A stretch of DNA of 43,903 nt from Sphingomonas sp. ATCC 31555 (GTDB lineage: Bacteria > Pseudomonadota > Alphaproteobacteria > Sphingomonadales > Sphingomonadaceae). The stretch lies in NCBI RefSeq assembly GCF_000282895.1, contig NZ_ALBQ01000040.1:1-43903 (forward strand), in the 5' to 3' direction. Below, piece by piece: positions 1 through 8,061 of this stretch. The notes under the pieces are model-generated. The model was not told where the DNA came from, did no database searches, and saw only the letters and a program-made list of their open reading frames with translations. Position 1 is the first letter of the stretch. Each line of letters starts with the position of its first letter. Made by a program: the position numbers and the translations under genes.

Positions 1-71
1 TTCCTGCGGATATGATCCAGATTGATCGGAAAACGCTCTAGCCTGGCGACCGGATAGTGGGGGTCTGCGTA

Positions 72-1529
72 ATGTCCGCGAGGCGTTCGGGAGTATCGGT
101 GCTGGTGATGGCTGCGCTGCTGGCGGGATGCGGCGGCGGTGGCAGCGGCGGAGGCACCGGAACGGTGGTGCAGCCCGCCAGCCCGACGCCGACGCCTACG
201 CCCACGGCAACCCCCACCCCCACCAGCAGCTGTTCGCTGCGCAGCCGCCAGGATTGGGTGCTGGCGACGATGCGGGAGTGGTATCTGTTCCCCGAAACGC
301 TACCGGCGACGCTCGATCCATCGGGCTACAGTTCGCCCGATGCCTATCTCGATGCGCTCACCGCCACTGCGCGCGCTCAGGGGCGTGACCGCTATTTCAG
401 CTATCTCACCTCGATCGCCGAGGAGAACGCCTATTACAATTCGGGATCGAGCGCGGGCTTCGGCTTCCGCCTCGCCACCGACGGCACCTCGACAATCACC
501 GTGGCTGAGAGCTTTGAAGGCGCCAACGCACTCCAGGCGGGCGTCGATCGCGGCACTCGGATTCTCGCGATCGGGACCAGCGCCGGCAATCTGCGCGACG
601 TAAGCAGCATCATTGCGAGCCAAGGGCTGAACGGCATCACCGATGCGCTCGGCCCCGACACCAGCGGCACCAGCCGCGTGCTACGCGTTCAGGCTGTGGA
701 TGGCAGCGAACGGATCGTAACGCTTACCAAGAGCGAATACAGCCTGCCCCCGGTTTCCAGCCGCTACGGGGCCCAGATCCTGACAGATCCGAACGGCGGC
801 GGGCGTGTCGGCTACATCAACCTGCGCACCTTCATCAGCACCGCGGATCCGGCGCTGCGCAACGCATTTGCCAGCTTCAAGGCACAGGGCATCACCAATC
901 TGATCGTCGATCTGCGCTACAATGGCGGCGGTCTCGTCTCGATCGCGGAACTGTTCGGCGATCTGCTGGGCGGCGCGCGCAGCCGCACCGATGTGTTCAG
1001 CTACACCAGCTTCCGCCCCGAAAAGTCTGCCTATGACGAGACCGACTATTTCGGCCCCCAGCCGGAAGCCATCACCCCGGCGCGGATCGCCTTTATCGGC
1101 ACGAGCGGCACCGCCTCGGCGAGCGAGTTGGTGATCAACGCCATGCTCCCCTATTTCCGCGCTAATATCGCGCTGATCGGCACCAACACCTATGGCAAGC
1201 CGGTGGGCCAGGTGGCGATCGACCGCGCGGCCTGCGACGATCGGTTGCGGGTGGTCGCCTTCGCCACCCAGAACGCCAACCGCCAGGGTGCCTATTTCAC
1301 CGGGCTGGCCAACACGCTGGAGGCGAGCTGCAGCGCCACCGACGATCTGTCGCGCCCGCTGGGCGATGTCGGCGAGGCGTCGGTAAAAGCAGGCTTGGAC
1401 TTCGTTGCCGGGCGCAGTTGCAGCCGAATCGGCGGCATCGGCGTGGCAAGCATCGCGCGCCCGTCCCGCACGCTGCTCGCCCCCGATCGGCCGACGACGA
1501 TCCAGCGCGAAGTGCCTGGCATCTTCTGA
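72..1529 (+). CDS. S41 family peptidase, lipoprotein
   Basis: Predicted envelope serine protease of the S41 (C-terminal processing peptidase/Tsp) family, 485 residues. It starts with a lipoprotein signal (hydrophobic run, lipobox LAGC near residue 20), then a Gly stretch and a Pro-Thr linker, so it is probably membrane-anchored in the periplasm. The core shows the family strand pattern: GRVGYINLRTF, LIVDLRYNGGG and the nucleophile region TASASELV. Ser351 and Lys376 (in TYGKPVG) are 25 residues apart, the spacing of the catalytic Ser-Lys pair in Tsp and D1-processing peptidases. A PDZ-like part (about 130-215) lies before the core. An in-frame GTG at 57 exists, but the ATG at 72 begins a cleaner lipoprotein signal. 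It stands alone; the next gene is about 170 bp downstream. Family call is firm, substrate unknown. Confidence 0.88.
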   Translation: MSARRSGVSVLVMAALLAGCGGGGSGGGTGTVVQPASPTPTPTPTATPTPTSSCSLRSRQDWVLATMREWYLFPETLPATLDPSGYSSPDAYLDALTATARAQGRDRYFSYLTSIAEENAYYNSGSSAGFGFRLATDGTSTITVAESFEGANALQAGVDRGTRILAIGTSAGNLRDVSSIIASQGLNGITDALGPDTSGTSRVLRVQAVDGSERIVTLTKSEYSLPPVSSRYGAQILTDPNGGGRVGYINLRTFISTADPALRNAFASFKAQGITNLIVDLRYNGGGLVSIAELFGDLLGGARSRTDVFSYTSFRPEKSAYDETDYFGPQPEAITPARIAFIGTSGTASASELVINAMLPYFRANIALIGTNTYGKPVGQVAIDRAACDDRLRVVAFATQNANRQGAYFTGLANTLEASCSATDDLSRPLGDVGEASVKAGLDFVAGRSCSRIGGIGVASIARPSRTLLAPDRPTTIQREVPGIF

Positions 1530-1696
1530 GTCGCGCAGGTCCGGTCGATAGAATCGGCACCGATAAGGGCATGAACAACACGCGGAACACGCCTTCACAG
1601 CTTCGAATTAATCCGGATCAACTTCTAGTAATACCAAGACAACCTGCAACCATTGCCAAGTCCGTCTGTTCTGCACACCATCACGAGGAGGACGGC

Positions 1697-2257
1697 ATGA
1701 AGGCGATCATCTTTGGCGGCGCGTTCGCGTCGCTTGCATTTACGGCTGCCACCGGCGCAGGCGCACCTATCCAAATGGCGGCGACTGGCCAGGATATGGC
1801 ACAGGCAGGGCCGCAGACCGGCGCTGCGCCCAAGGAAGCAATTCCCTATGCCAAGATGGCAGGCGCAAGCGACTTGTACGAAATCCAGTCGTCACGGCTC
1901 GCGCAGCAGCGAGGTTCTAACGCTGCGGTACGTCAGTTCGGTCAGATGATGATCGAGCACCATACGATGACCACGCAGCAGCTTACCAGCGCCGCGCGTG
2001 CCGCGGGTGTTACCCCGCCCCCGCCCGCGCTCCAGCCGCGCCAGCAGAAGATGATCGACGAGCTGCGGGGCTTGAACGGCGCCCAATTCGACGCCGCCTA
2101 TCTGCGCCAGCAGCGCATGGCACATCAGGAAGCCTTGGCGCTGCATTCGGGCTATGCCGAAAATGGCGACACGCCAGCGCTGCGCAAGGTAGCCTCCGCC
2201 GCGGTGCCGATCGTCCAACGTCATATCGACCAGCTGGCAAATCTGCCGCGCAACTGA
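1697..2257 (+). CDS. DUF4142 domain protein, exported
   Basis: Small exported protein of 186 residues with an N-terminal signal sequence and a ferritin-like four-helix DUF4142 domain. The domain is recognised from the pattern SDLYEIQSSRLAQQRG, then VRQFGQMMIEHHT, and a late helix with AHQEALALHSGYAENGD. Function is not established for the family; such proteins are often linked to envelope stress in alphaproteobacteria. The open frame runs upstream to 1418 but that part overlaps the S41 gene and has no domain. The ATG at 1697 follows a strong GAGGAGG ribosome site and begins a signal peptide, so it is preferred. Monocistronic, followed by a hairpin. Confidence 0.85.
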   Translation: MKAIIFGGAFASLAFTAATGAGAPIQMAATGQDMAQAGPQTGAAPKEAIPYAKMAGASDLYEIQSSRLAQQRGSNAAVRQFGQMMIEHHTMTTQQLTSAARAAGVTPPPPALQPRQQKMIDELRGLNGAQFDAAYLRQQRMAHQEALALHSGYAENGDTPALRKVASAAVPIVQRHIDQLANLPRN

Positions 2258-2266
2258 TTGGTGCTC

Positions 2267-2291
2267 GGGCCAGGGCGGTTCGTCCTGGCCC
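2267..2291. terminator. Hairpin between convergent genes
   Basis: GGGCCAGG at 2267-2274 pairs with CCTGGCCC at 2284-2291, and GCG/CGT pairing inside leaves a loop of three. It lies just after the DUF4142 stop and before the convergent hydrolase stop. There is no clean T run, so termination strength is uncertain. Confidence 0.5.
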
Positions 2292-2326
2292 AGCGTTTCT
2301 CAAGCCCCTGCGCCTGCAACGTGCAA

Positions 2327-2914
2327 TTACCGCTGCGGCGGATCGAGCACGGCGGCCAGAGCGTAGGCGGCCTGCGCGCGGCGTTCGACGACGCCCGCCG
2401 TCATCCGCATCACAAACTCGCGCGCGCCCTGCCAGCGCGACGGCGCCTCGCCGCGCGACGCGGCGTCGACCATCCCACCCCATTCCAGCGCAAGATCCTG
2501 CGCGCGGCGGACCGCCTCGCCATCGGCACGCTCGCCGCTCAACAGCAGCGACGGAAACGGCAATCGGGTGCGGGGCGATGCGAACAGCGCAGCACTTGCC
2601 CCATCGGCCTCAAGCGGATCGACGAACAGCGCACCTGCGACGCGATCGATATAGTCGCGTGGCGAAAGCCGTGCCCACCAGGTCGCCGCGAAACAGCTTC
2701 GCCCGCTCGCCACCAAAAGCACGGGTCGCTGGGCGCCCATCACGGCATGGTCCAGCTTGGCGGCCCACAGGCTGCGCTGCCGCCCGGCATCGGCCGGATC
2801 ATCGAGATGCGCGCCCAACTCCCCCATGCCCAGCAGGGACTGGAGGATGCCGCTCGTGCGGCTGCCGGTCGTGACGATCGAGAAGAAATCGTTGGGGGTC
2901 GTTGCCAGTGCCAC
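2327..2914 (-). CDS. Small alpha/beta hydrolase (RBBP9/YdeN-like)
   Basis: About 195 residues resembling the RBBP9/YdeN serine hydrolase family: a short alpha/beta fold with the strand-nucleophile turn in VLLVASGRSC (Ser in place of the more usual GHSLG context), then AGALFVDPLE, LPFPSLLLSG and a helix starting AQDLALEWGG, as in that family. The open frame extends upstream to 3079, but the extra N-terminus runs into the upstream region of the divergent glycosylase gene and is basic and low quality. A GTG at 2912-2914 follows a GGGAG ribosome site and gives the usual family length. Substrate unknown. An alternative start further upstream cannot be excluded. Confidence 0.65.
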   Translation of the reverse strand: MALATTPNDFFSIVTTGSRTSGILQSLLGMGELGAHLDDPADAGRQRSLWAAKLDHAVMGAQRPVLLVASGRSCFAATWWARLSPRDYIDRVAGALFVDPLEADGASAALFASPRTRLPFPSLLLSGERADGEAVRRAQDLALEWGGMVDAASRGEAPSRWQGAREFVMRMTAGVVERRAQAAYALAAVLDPPQR

Positions 2915-3065
2915 GGCGTTGCTCCCGAGTCGATGTTGGTCGATGCTATATCCTATCTGAATCGTCGACAATCGACTTCGATCCTGTTCCATGTGCTCGT
3001 CGCAGCCACGCCTCTGCAGGCCGCCGCTCGACCGCACGGCTGCGCTCTGCAAAGAGCATCGGGTG

Positions 3066-3572
3066 ATGACGATGCGCAAATCCAGCTTCCCGCCGGTGGT
3101 CGATCGCGACGTTCGGCTGCTCGTGCTCGGGTCGTTACCCGGCGAGCGCTCGCTAGCCGCGCGGCACTATTATGCCCATCCGCAGAACCAGTTCTGGCAG
3201 CTGATTTCGCCCGCGGCCGGGCGCGACTTGGTGCCCCTACCCTACGCCGATCGACTACAGGCGCTGCTCGCCGCCCATATCGGCCTGTGGGATGTCGTGG
3301 CGAGCGCCGAGCGTCCCGGAAGCACCGATGCCGCGCTTCGCAATGTCGAGCCGCACGATATCGCTGCGCTTGCCGCCAGCCTTCCGGATCTCCGCGCCAT
3401 CGCGTTCAATGGTGCCACCGCCTATCGGCACGGCATCCGACAGCTCGTTGCGACATCACAAAGCTGGACAGTGATTGCGCTGCCTTCCTCCAGCCCGCTC
3501 CACACCATCGGCGTCGCGCGAAAGCTGCCCGAATGGCAGCGCTTGGCCTGCCTCTTAGAGGGTGCGCGGTAG
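3066..3572 (+). CDS. DNA-deoxyinosine glycosylase (UDG family 6)
   Basis: Base-excision-repair glycosylase, 168 residues, of the hypoxanthine-DNA glycosylase branch of the uracil-DNA glycosylase superfamily. It would remove deaminated adenine (hypoxanthine) from DNA. The signature is an early LLVLGSLPGERSL loop followed by YYAHPQNQFWQLI, whose Asn is the expected catalytic polar residue, and a C-terminal LPSSSPLH segment forming the DNA-intercalating motif. ATG at 3066 is chosen because sequence before it has no family match; ATG at 3072 is also possible. It is divergent from the hydrolase gene and followed by the sensor kinase about 80 bp later. Strong family match. Confidence 0.82.
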   Translation: MTMRKSSFPPVVDRDVRLLVLGSLPGERSLAARHYYAHPQNQFWQLISPAAGRDLVPLPYADRLQALLAAHIGLWDVVASAERPGSTDAALRNVEPHDIAALAASLPDLRAIAFNGATAYRHGIRQLVATSQSWTVIALPSSSPLHTIGVARKLPEWQRLACLLEGAR

Positions 3573-3655
3573 GACCAATATGAAACTCAGTAGCAATACC
3601 TAATAGGGCATGGTTTCTGCACACCATAGCATGTGCGAAAGGGCGCATCAGCACC

Positions 3656-5008
3656 ATGTCGAGCGAGGAAGGGACCGTTCCAGAACGGAAACATGGGTCC
3701 GGCGCCAGTGCGCCGGCAGACCCGAGCCAGCGCGCGCTCTCCGATCTCCTCGTCACCACCACCGATCTGCTGCTGCAGGCGCCGGCGCTCGCGCCCGCCC
3801 TGGCGCAGGTGTTTCAGGGCATTCGCGCGCCGCTCGGCATCGATCTGTTCATCCATCACGAATTCAACGAAGAGACCCGCGATCTCGGGCTGGTAACCCA
3901 TGGCGGCCTGAACCATGAGGAAGCGGTGGTCGGCGCGTCGGTGCGGCTGCGTCCCGGTCAGTCGACCTCAGGCACGGCGGCGCAGCGCGGCGAGATGGTG
4001 GTGGTCAGCGATGTCCCGCATTCGCAGGATCCGGGCCATTACTTCCTGCGTCTGCTGCGACTGAACAGCTTCGTCGCGGTGCCGCTCTCGCATGCCGGGA
4101 AGCTGCTCGGCACGCTAGGCTTCGGCCGGCGTGACACGGCGCCGTTCAGCGAGGCGGAAACGGGCTTTCTCCAGGCAGTGTCGCGCTATGTCGCGCTCGC
4201 CGATTACCGCATCCGGATGGATCAGGAACTGCACAGCCGGATGCAGGAACGCGACCGCGTCGTCGCCGAACGGCTGGAAATCGAGCGGCAGATGGCCGCG
4301 CGAGCCCGGGCGGGGGCGCTGGGATCGATCGCCGCCGCGATCGCGCATGAACTGAACCAGCCGCTGTCGGCCGCGGCCAATTTCATGGCGGCGCTGCGCC
4401 TGTCCCCGAATAGTGACGAACGCACGCTGGCGATCACCCGCTCCGCCGAGGAACAGCTGCACCGAGCCGGCAACATCATTCGCCGCATCCGGCACATGGC
4501 CCGGCAGACGGATTTCGTGTTCCAGATGCACGACCTTAGCGGCGTCATCGATGAAGCGCTTGATGCCGCGCGCTCGGCTGCCTCGCAGCGCCTGCCGCCG
4601 ATCGCCATTCAGATCGCACCTGACGCAACCCGAGCCTGTTTCGATGCGGAGCAGATCGTTCAGGCGCTCGCCAACGTCGTCGGCGCTGCCGCCGATGCCT
4701 GCATTCATTGCCAGGGTGGGCGGATCCGAGTCTCCACGGCAGCGCTGCCCGGCGGCGAAGTCGATGTGGGCGTAACGGTTACCGGTGTTGCCGCCGATCC
4801 CGAAGGTGAAGCGACGCGCTTCAACCTGAAGAACGATGCCGGCTCCACCGTCGGGCCCAGCATCGGCCTGCCGATTGCCATGCACCTGGTGGAGGAACAT
4901 GGCGGCCGCCTCTGGCTTTCGCGCTCCGAGGACGGCGGCACCACCATCCACGTCACGCTGCCGCCCAATCACCCGCCGCCCGACATCGCCTCATTGTACA
5001 AGTCGTAG
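3656..5008 (+). CDS. GAF sensor histidine kinase with degenerate ATPase domain
   Basis: 450 residues, no transmembrane segment. A GAF domain (about 30-190; phytochrome/FhlA-like pattern with VAVPLSHAGKLLGTLGFG) is followed by a coiled coil and a dimerisation/phosphoacceptor helix with AIAHELNQPLSAA, His231. The HATPase part is odd. In the N-box (ALANVVGAAADA) the second, Mg-binding Asn is replaced by Ala344, the Asp of the G1 box is replaced (VTVTGVAAD, Thr376), and the G2 box reads GPSIGL. A canonical kinase could not bind ATP-Mg well with these changes, so this may be a pseudokinase or a dimerisation partner. No response regulator is adjacent. Its last 40 bp overlap the convergent lipoprotein gene. 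Confidence 0.8.
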   Translation: MSSEEGTVPERKHGSGASAPADPSQRALSDLLVTTTDLLLQAPALAPALAQVFQGIRAPLGIDLFIHHEFNEETRDLGLVTHGGLNHEEAVVGASVRLRPGQSTSGTAAQRGEMVVVSDVPHSQDPGHYFLRLLRLNSFVAVPLSHAGKLLGTLGFGRRDTAPFSEAETGFLQAVSRYVALADYRIRMDQELHSRMQERDRVVAERLEIERQMAARARAGALGSIAAAIAHELNQPLSAAANFMAALRLSPNSDERTLAITRSAEEQLHRAGNIIRRIRHMARQTDFVFQMHDLSGVIDEALDAARSAASQRLPPIAIQIAPDATRACFDAEQIVQALANVVGAAADACIHCQGGRIRVSTAALPGGEVDVGVTVTGVAADPEGEATRFNLKNDAGSTVGPSIGLPIAMHLVEEHGGRLWLSRSEDGGTTIHVTLPPNHPPPDIASLYKS

Positions 5009-5448
5009 CGGATCTGCTCGATCGGCAGCGGCGACGCACAGCCAGCATAGCTGCGCGCCCCGATCGTGAGCGTCGCGGACAAAGGCGAGGCCCTGTCTCC
5101 CTCGTCGCAGCGTTCTGGGCGAAGGGTGATGACCACCTTTTCGCCATCCGGCGTCTGCGTCGGATAGGATGCCTGGCCGTCCGCCATGCGGGGCGATACC
5201 GGGTAGAAGGGAATCGGCGTCGCGTCCTTGGGGCGATAGAGGATGCGGCCGGGGGCCAGATCCATCGACCAGCCGCTGCCCTCGCGATCCTCGAGCCGCA
5301 GCGGCTTGGACAGGTCGATCGTCCCCAGCATCGGCCCTGTCCGTATCGCCGGTTCCTGTGCGTTGCCGTCCTCTTTCGGCGGCTCGCCGCCACAGCCTGC
5401 AAGCAGCGCCAGGGGGAGCAGGGCCAGCACTGATCCGCGAACCGACAT
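4969..5448 (-). CDS. Lipoprotein, COG3650-like
   Basis: 159-residue lipoprotein: signal with lipobox LAGC, then a short Gly/Pro/Glu-rich linker and a small beta domain. Residues such as LRPERCDEGD and LTIGARSYAGCASPL resemble the COG3650 family of exported proteins of unknown role; the two Cys may pair. The frame is open upstream to 5577, but the ATG at 5448 follows GAGGAGAG and begins a textbook lipoprotein signal. The 3' end overlaps the convergent sensor kinase by 40 bp. Function unknown. Confidence 0.75.
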   Translation of the reverse strand: MSVRGSVLALLPLALLAGCGGEPPKEDGNAQEPAIRTGPMLGTIDLSKPLRLEDREGSGWSMDLAPGRILYRPKDATPIPFYPVSPRMADGQASYPTQTPDGEKVVITLRPERCDEGDRASPLSATLTIGARSYAGCASPLPIEQIRYDLYNEAMSGGG

Positions 5449-5652
5449 GCAATCTCTCCTCGCGCCCCTCCTGCGCGGGCCGCTCGCACGGGTCAAGCAC
5501 AGGCGCGCCCGAACGGCACCGCTTGCGGCGGTTCCGGACTTGCGAATCCGGTCCGGATTCCGTTCATTGCGCTGCATCGCACAAGTACGTGCCGGTCCGT
5601 GCCGGATTTCCGCTTGACGATTCTTCCCCGCCCAAGGAAAAGCCCGAACGCT

Positions 5653-6042
5653 ATGAAAAAACCCTCCCCGTTAGTCCTCTCCGTCGTCGCGACGCTTGCG
5701 CTCGCAGCATGTAACAACAAGCCGGAAGTGGTCGACGCTCGCTCGCCCGATCCGATGGCTTCGCAACTTGCGAACGCAGCCCCGGTGGAACCGCCGCCCT
5801 CGATCGAGAGCACGGTCTCGTTCCGCTGCCAGCCGGGCAACACGCTGCTGTTCGTCGATTTCTTCAAGGGCGGCAAAATGGCCGCGCTGCGCGAGGAAAA
5901 GGGCTCGATGAAGTCCGTCCTGCTCAAAGCGCCCGAAGCCGGCCAGGCCTATGTCGCCGAAGGTGGCTACAAGCTCGAAGGCACCGCCAAGGCCGCCAAG
6001 ATCACGCTGGCCAACGGCACGGTCCACACCTGCAAGGCCTGA
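5653..6042 (+). CDS. MliC-like lipoprotein (putative C-type lysozyme inhibitor)
   Basis: 129-residue lipoprotein (signal, lipobox LAAC near residue 20), then a spacer and a small beta-barrel-like domain. The order FRCQPG, LLFVDFF, MAALREEKG, SVLLKAP, AYVAEGGYKLEG and a final HTCKA fits the MliC family: an early Cys and a terminal Cys that form the family disulfide, and a KGxxA-like strand. MliC proteins inhibit C-type lysozyme from the periplasmic side of the outer membrane. Similarity here is judged from pattern only and is moderate; the fallback is a lipoprotein of unknown function. A good terminator follows the stop. Confidence 0.68.
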   Translation: MKKPSPLVLSVVATLALAACNNKPEVVDARSPDPMASQLANAAPVEPPPSIESTVSFRCQPGNTLLFVDFFKGGKMAALREEKGSMKSVLLKAPEAGQAYVAEGGYKLEGTAKAAKITLANGTVHTCKA

Positions 6043-6066
6043 GGCCCAAGCAAATTCACAAGAACC

Positions 6067-6097
6067 GGCCCGGTGGGAATTCTCACCGGGCCTTTTT
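6067..6097 (+). terminator. Rho-independent terminator
   Basis: Perfect 9-bp stem (GGCCCGGTG 6067-6075 with CACCGGGCC 6084-6092), 8-nt loop, then TTTTT. It follows the MliC-like gene and separates it from parA. Confidence 0.9.
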
Positions 6098-6128
6098 AAT
6101 GCCAGCTTGGGGTGACAGGAGAAGCGGC

Positions 6129-6869
6129 ATGGCGACCATCGCGATCTACAGCCTCAAAGGGGGCGTGGGGAAGACCACGCTGGCCGTGAATCTCGCCTGG
6201 TGTGCGGCCGCCCGTTCTGCGCGACGAACCTTGCTGTGGGATCTGGACCCGCAGGCGGCGTCCACCTTCCTGCTGGGCGGAGACTCGGCGGGGCGGCACC
6301 CGGCGCAGTCGATCTTCTCCAAGGACGTCGCCGCTGCGCGTCTGATCCGGCGCACGGCGTTCGAGCGTCTGGAGTTGCTGCCCGCCGACACGTCGCTGCG
6401 CGGCCTCGACCATCTGTTCCATGCGCTCGACAAGAAGAAGCGGCTGAGCAAGCTGCTCGACGATCTTTCCGAGGACTATGATAGAATCCTGCTCGATTGC
6501 CCCCCAGGGCTGACCGACACGAGCGAGCAGGTGATCCGCGCCGCCGATCTGATCGTGGTGCCGGTCGTGCCGTCGCCCCTGTCGCGCCGGGCCTTTGACG
6601 AGGTCGCCACCCATCTGGTGCAACGCGGCGCCAAGGTGCCGTTGATGCCGGTGCACGCAATGGTCGACCGCCGCCGCAAGCTCCACCTGGAAGCGTTGGC
6701 GCAGGATGCCGACTGGCCGGTGATCCCCATGGCCAGCCAGATCGAAGCGGTGGCGGTGCGGCGCTCGCCGATCGGCACCTTCGCGCCGCGGAGCGAGGGC
6801 GCGCGTGCCTTCGCCAATTTGTGGCAGACGATCGAACGCGCGATCGTGCCGGGCATTCAGGCGGCATGA
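6129..6869 (+). CDS. Orphan ParA/MinD-family ATPase
   Basis: 246-residue deviant Walker A ATPase: SLKGGVGKTT at residues 8-17, switch motif WDLDPQAAST, and Walker B region ILLDCPPG. This is the ParA/Soj family, which dimerises on ATP and binds DNA or membrane. No ParB gene or parS-like cluster is nearby, so it is an orphan and its cargo is unknown. Start ATG at 6129 follows an AGGAGA site; the terminator upstream isolates it. It ends in an ATGA overlap with aat, implying translational coupling with that gene. Confidence 0.85.
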   Translation: MATIAIYSLKGGVGKTTLAVNLAWCAAARSARRTLLWDLDPQAASTFLLGGDSAGRHPAQSIFSKDVAAARLIRRTAFERLELLPADTSLRGLDHLFHALDKKKRLSKLLDDLSEDYDRILLDCPPGLTDTSEQVIRAADLIVVPVVPSPLSRRAFDEVATHLVQRGAKVPLMPVHAMVDRRRKLHLEALAQDADWPVIPMASQIEAVAVRRSPIGTFAPRSEGARAFANLWQTIERAIVPGIQAA

Positions 6870-7591
6870 CCCATCGCCGGCGCCCCGAGCAGGAGATCGA
6901 TCCTTCGCTCGTGCTGCGCGCCTATGCCATGGGCGTGTTCCCGATGGCCGATCATCGCACGGATCCGAGCGTCTATTGGGTCGAGCCGAAGATGCGCGGC
7001 ATCCTGCCGCTGGACCGGTTCCACCTCGCCCGCTCGCTGCGCAAAACCATTGCTGCCGATCGATTTGAGGTAACCGTCGACCGCGACTTTGGCGGCGTCA
7101 TCCGCCTGTGCGCGGAATCGGCGCCGGATCGTCCGGAAACCTGGATCAACGGCCCGATCGAGCGTGTGTTCGTAGCGCTGCACCGGCAGGGCCACGCCCA
7201 CTCGATCGAATGCTGGCAGCACGGCGAGTTGGTGGGTGGGCTGTACGGCCTCGCCCTCGGCCGCGCATTTTTCGGGGAATCGATGGTCACACGGGTGCGC
7301 GATGCCTCGAAAGTCGCCTTCGCCCATCTGGTGGCCCGCCTGCAAGCGGGCGGCTTCCAGTTGCTCGATTGCCAGTTCATCACCGATCACCTGGCATCGC
7401 TGGGCGCGATCGAGGTGCCGCGCGACGCCTATATCGCGTTGCTGGGCGAGGCGCTGGGGGATTCGTCCGGCGTCGGCGGCGCTGCCTCCGGCGATTTCTT
7501 CGCGCTCGACGGGGCGGCGGACGATGCGGGTACGGTATCGGGCCCGCTCTCGCGGAAGGTCATCGCACAGCTTTTAGGCCAGATGTCGTAA
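6866..7591 (+). CDS. aat: Leucyl/phenylalanyl-tRNA-protein transferase
   Basis: Aat (241 residues) adds Leu or Phe from aminoacyl-tRNA to the N-terminus of proteins beginning with Arg or Lys, feeding them to ClpS-ClpAP in the N-degron pathway. Family marks are the N-terminal LVLRAYAMGVFPMA, then YWVEPKMRGILPLD, the central HSIECW and GRAFFGESMV, and LLDCQF. Start overlaps the parA stop (ATGA). The terminal 55 codons overlap, on the opposite strand, the tail of the DUF2155 gene by 163 bp, which is unusually long. Confidence 0.95.
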   Translation: MTHRRRPEQEIDPSLVLRAYAMGVFPMADHRTDPSVYWVEPKMRGILPLDRFHLARSLRKTIAADRFEVTVDRDFGGVIRLCAESAPDRPETWINGPIERVFVALHRQGHAHSIECWQHGELVGGLYGLALGRAFFGESMVTRVRDASKVAFAHLVARLQAGGFQLLDCQFITDHLASLGAIEVPRDAYIALLGEALGDSSGVGGAASGDFFALDGAADDAGTVSGPLSRKVIAQLLGQMS

Positions 7592-8061
7592 ACCGGGTGC
7601 TGGACGGCGTTGAGCGCCGGCTGTTCCTTGTACAGCCATCCGGAAAAGACGCGGTGCCACGCCTTGTCCTCGCGCAGCACGTCCATCTGCACGAACGCGC
7701 CAGTCAGCCGATCCGCTTCCCACGGCGCCGTCCGCTCGCAGGCGCGCAGCCGCAGCGTGATCTTGCCATCGATGCGAACCGCTTGGCCCGGCTTCAGCGT
7801 CACGTCGCGGGCTACGCCGTTGCGCTTGTTGAGCACGCCGATCACGGCAACGCGTTCGCGCATCGGCGTCGCCGCGGCATCGGCGGTCGCCGCATCAGGG
7901 CCGATCGACACCACTTCGGCGCCTTGGGCATCGTTTCCTGCGGCGCCGGTAATCACCAGCGCGTCACCAGCATTGTCCCCGCCAGTGGCGCCGTTGCCGC
8001 TACCGCCTTGCGAGCAGCCAGCCATAAGGGCGAGCGCGATCAGCGCCGCCGCGGCCTTCAT
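7429..8061 (-). CDS. DUF2155 lipoprotein
   Basis: 210-residue predicted lipoprotein (signal, lipobox MAGC near residue 16) with a Gly/Asn-rich linker and a DUF2155 domain, recognised from ITLRLRACERTAPWEA, AFVQMDVL, FSGWLYKEQPALNAVQHP and YDIWPKSC. Role unknown; the gene commonly sits with NDUFA12 and aat in alphaproteobacteria. Start at 8061 overlaps the NDUFA12 stop by 4 bp. After the domain comes a 40-residue Ser/Pro/Ala-rich tail that is encoded antisense to the 3' end of aat. The frame is open upstream of 8061, but only the 8061 ATG gives a lipoprotein signal. Confidence 0.85.
   Translation of the reverse strand: MKAAAALIALALMAGCSQGGSGNGATGGDNAGDALVITGAAGNDAQGAEVVSIGPDAATADAAATPMRERVAVIGVLNKRNGVARDVTLKPGQAVRIDGKITLRLRACERTAPWEADRLTGAFVQMDVLREDKAWHRVFSGWLYKEQPALNAVQHPVYDIWPKSCAMTFRESGPDTVPASSAAPSSAKKSPEAAPPTPDESPSASPSNAI

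Noticed and set aside
3..41. Possible tail of an upstream gene (PADMIQIDRKTL then TAG)
   Set aside because: Only 12 codons are in the window, too few to support a call, though the frame is open at the left edge.
1580..1615. Possible general-stress (EcfG-type) promoter GGAAC near 1583
   Set aside because: No GTT-type -10 lies 16-17 bp downstream; other GGAAC sites (14127, 14136, 41515) fail the same test.
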